From assembly GCA_964036195.1 (NCBI GenBank), contig OZ038453.1:6091469-6155468 (forward strand): a stretch of DNA of 64,000 nucleotides, given 5' to 3'. Origin of the DNA: Sphaerolaimus hirsutus (taxonomy: Eukaryota > Nematoda > Chromadorea > Monhysterida > Sphaerolaimidae). How positions within the stretch are numbered: position 1 is the first letter of the stretch; every line of letters begins with the position of its first letter. Shown here piece by piece: positions 62,454 to 64,000 of the stretch. The position numbers were made by a program, and so were the translations under genes. The notes under the pieces were generated by a model. That model was not told where the DNA came from. It did not search any database and saw only the letters and a program-made list of their open reading frames with translations.

Positions 62454-62470
62454 TGGCGCAGCGAGCAGGG
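62454..62470 (+). promoter_or_regulatory. Element B primer-binding site
   Basis: TGGCGCAGCGAGCAGGG directly follows the LTR end ACA. A TGG start matches the complement of the CCA end of a tRNA, which primes minus-strand synthesis in LTR elements. I cannot say which tRNA it matches. Confidence 0.7.
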
Positions 62471-62702
62471 TGACTAATTAAACTAATTGGTCACTCTAAT
62501 TAAGTCGTCTCGCGCGAAATTTCATTGGAAATTGTTTTTCACAGCTTGAGTCACACGCACGAGGTTACGGTAATACGGTTTTGGACGCAAAATCGTTAGT
62601 AGCGCGTGCATAAATACTTACGATTTTACAAGTACAAGTCACAAGTAACGAAATATTTATTTTTATTATTTTATTTCGTTCACAGCTAGCTACCACTTTG
62701 CT
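62471..62702 (+). other. Element B leader
   Basis: A 232-bp non-coding leader between the primer-binding site and gag. A pyrimidine-rich stretch ending TTCGTTCACAG (to about 62687) just before the gag ATG resembles a splice acceptor, but nothing confirms splicing. Confidence 0.5.
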
Positions 62703-64000
62703 ATGGCCGACGAACGCATACGCGCTCAGCAAGGCGCCGCCGCCGCCGCCGCAGCTATGCCTGCGAGCAACGTTGATGAGTTCGACACAGCTCATCCGTT
62801 GACTCAACATAGCCGGGCGTTGACTGGAGTGCGCAACGGAGTGCTGCGTTTCACATCCAAACCGATTCCTAAAATCATCAAAGACGAGTCACAACCCGCC
62901 GCCGTCAACATACGCGCGGCGGAGGAAGTATTAGAATTACTTCAGGCCTACGGTTACCAAGCCGAGATGAAACGCTCGGACCTGTCTACGGCTATGGACA
63001 AATTCACAACTACTGTCCAAGATTACATCACAAGCCTAGACAGAGACGAAGACGGAGTGGCCGAGGAGATAAAGAGCGCCAACGCAAAATTGGAGCGCGC
63101 GCTCTACTCGGGCTCGAACAACGTGATGATGCTCATGGATGAGCTGGAATCGAGGATTGCGTCCGCCCAAGCGCACACCAAATCCGCGGAAAGGTTGATA
63201 CTTTCCTTGAAAGGTCAGTCCACTGTTGATTTAACTACTCAACCCCTTTCACAACCCCCATACAACAATGTCAATATGGGAAGTAGTTCTCAACCGTCAC
63301 AACCGGAAACTTTGTTAAAGTTACCTAAGATCGAGCTTGCTAAATATAACGGTGATCCGTTAGAATGGGCAGCTTGGTGGGAGATTTTTCGAGCTCAAAT
63401 TCACGACCGAGCTAATTTGTCAATGGGTATGAAATATACATACCTCAAGCTCAGCCTTACCGGTCCAGCAGCAGAACTGCTAGCCGGATTAAAAGGTGAT
63501 GGTCGAGATTACATCACAGCGGTCACCATGTTACAATCAAACTTTGGTGAAACGCATCGGGTACAAGCAGCCCTTTGGGATAAATTGTATTCACTTGAAA
63601 AACCTTCGTCAAGAGGAGACTCTCTCACAAATTTCACACGAACCCTTTTGTCAACTCTCAATCAACTTAAAGAAAGGGGTGAAAGTGTCGATTCTGGTGC
63701 AGTGTTAAGAATAATTAGTGGTTATCTTCCCGATAATATTGTTCTTGCCGTCACAGAAGAACACCGGAATTCGATGCGCACCGCTGTAACCGGCGACACC
63801 GAACTCACAGTCGTCAGGTTTGTTGATGCATTAACTACCATCGCTCGCGCTCGGTTAGATGCAATGAAAACTGAACAACAAAGTTCACAATCTTCAACTG
63901 TTGTTCAGAAATCACAAAATTCATCGGTAAAAAAGCCACAAAATGGAGGTAGTTGGCAACAGCAAAAGAAAAAAGGAAATAAATCACAAAATACCTTTTC
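62703..64000 (+). CDS. Element B gag (start of gag-pol), partial
   Basis: The frame is open from the ATG at 62703 (preceded by TTTGCT) to the window end, 432 codons without a stop. Near the start is a run of seven alanines (GCC repeats, residues 12-18). Residues 60-180 are rich in charged and helix-forming residues and may be coiled. The DUF1759-like gag core begins near residue 206 (KIELAKYNGDPLEWAAWWEI) and runs to about 385. It is followed by a Gln/Ser/Lys-rich segment before the expected zinc knuckles, which lie outside the window. The order and the core motif (Y/F-x-G-x...W-x-x-W-W-x-x-F) match the A1 gag, so this is BEL/Pao-type gag. Nothing in it looks broken. Confidence 0.85.
   Translation, partial: MADERIRAQQGAAAAAAAMPASNVDEFDTAHPLTQHSRALTGVRNGVLRFTSKPIPKIIKDESQPAAVNIRAAEEVLELLQAYGYQAEMKRSDLSTAMDKFTTTVQDYITSLDRDEDGVAEEIKSANAKLERALYSGSNNVMMLMDELESRIASAQAHTKSAERLILSLKGQSTVDLTTQPLSQPPYNNVNMGSSSQPSQPETLLKLPKIELAKYNGDPLEWAAWWEIFRAQIHDRANLSMGMKYTYLKLSLTGPAAELLAGLKGDGRDYITAVTMLQSNFGETHRVQAALWDKLYSLEKPSSRGDSLTNFTRTLLSTLNQLKERGESVDSGAVLRIISGYLPDNIVLAVTEEHRNSMRTAVTGDTELTVVRFVDALTTIARARLDAMKTEQQSSQSSTVVQKSQNSSVKKPQNGGSWQQQKKKGNKSQNTF

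Larger units (their letters stand above)
61353..64000 (+). mobile_element. BEL/Pao-type element B, 5' part
   Basis: A second, different LTR retrotransposon on the + strand, inserted in A2. It shows a 5' LTR starting TGTGTAACATT and ending TTTTACA, a primer-binding site immediately after it, a leader and an open gag frame that leaves the window. The gag resembles that of A1 in its DUF1759-like region but is otherwise distinct, and base use is more GC-rich at its start. The 3' half and the target duplication cannot be seen. Confidence 0.85.

Overview
The window looks like gene-poor heterochromatin from an animal genome. No host gene was recognised. BEL/Pao LTR retrotransposons are known essentially only from metazoans, and the window holds parts of three. 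The AT-rich base composition and the env-bearing BEL/Pao type fit an invertebrate, possibly a nematode, but nothing here fixes the taxon.

Layout. (1) Positions 1-34131 are a tandem satellite with a 166-bp unit on the + strand, roughly 195 units. It is organised in higher-order blocks whose length changes along the array: about 1.3, 1.5, 1.66 and 4.6-4.8 kb. Two copies of a 692-bp MITE-like element sit in it (24535-25226, 26060-26751). (2) At 34131/34132 the satellite flips, and the same unit continues on the - strand to 58353. (3) The - array is interrupted by a near-complete 11.4-kb BEL/Pao element with an env-like region (element A1, 37735-49099, flanked by the 5-bp duplication CAAGG), by two - strand MITE copies (52100-52790, 53126-53816), and at its right end by a cut MITE copy (58354-58876). 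(4) The cut MITE abuts a - strand, 5'-truncated relative of A1 (A2, 58877-61352). (5) A2 abuts the LTR of a different + strand BEL/Pao element (B, from 61353) whose gag runs off the end of the window.

The elements give a relative history. The MITE entered one satellite unit once. It was then amplified and inverted together with the satellite, because all five copies sit at the same position in the unit and follow its strand. A1 inserted later into an already duplicated block, and a matching empty site survives at 36236-36240. At the right edge A2 interrupts a MITE copy, and B in turn interrupts A2.

A1 encodes gag, protease, reverse transcriptase, RNase H, integrase and most of an env-like glycoprotein in one unbroken frame from 39027 to 46745. 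The rest of env lies in another frame. Comparison with A2 places an 8-bp loss in A1 at the break. The inner end of the A1 5' LTR (193 bp, including the likely poly(A) signal) is also missing and no primer-binding site is evident, so A1 is probably not autonomous despite its intact pol. The many short frames in the satellite arrays are products of the repeat and are not annotated as genes.
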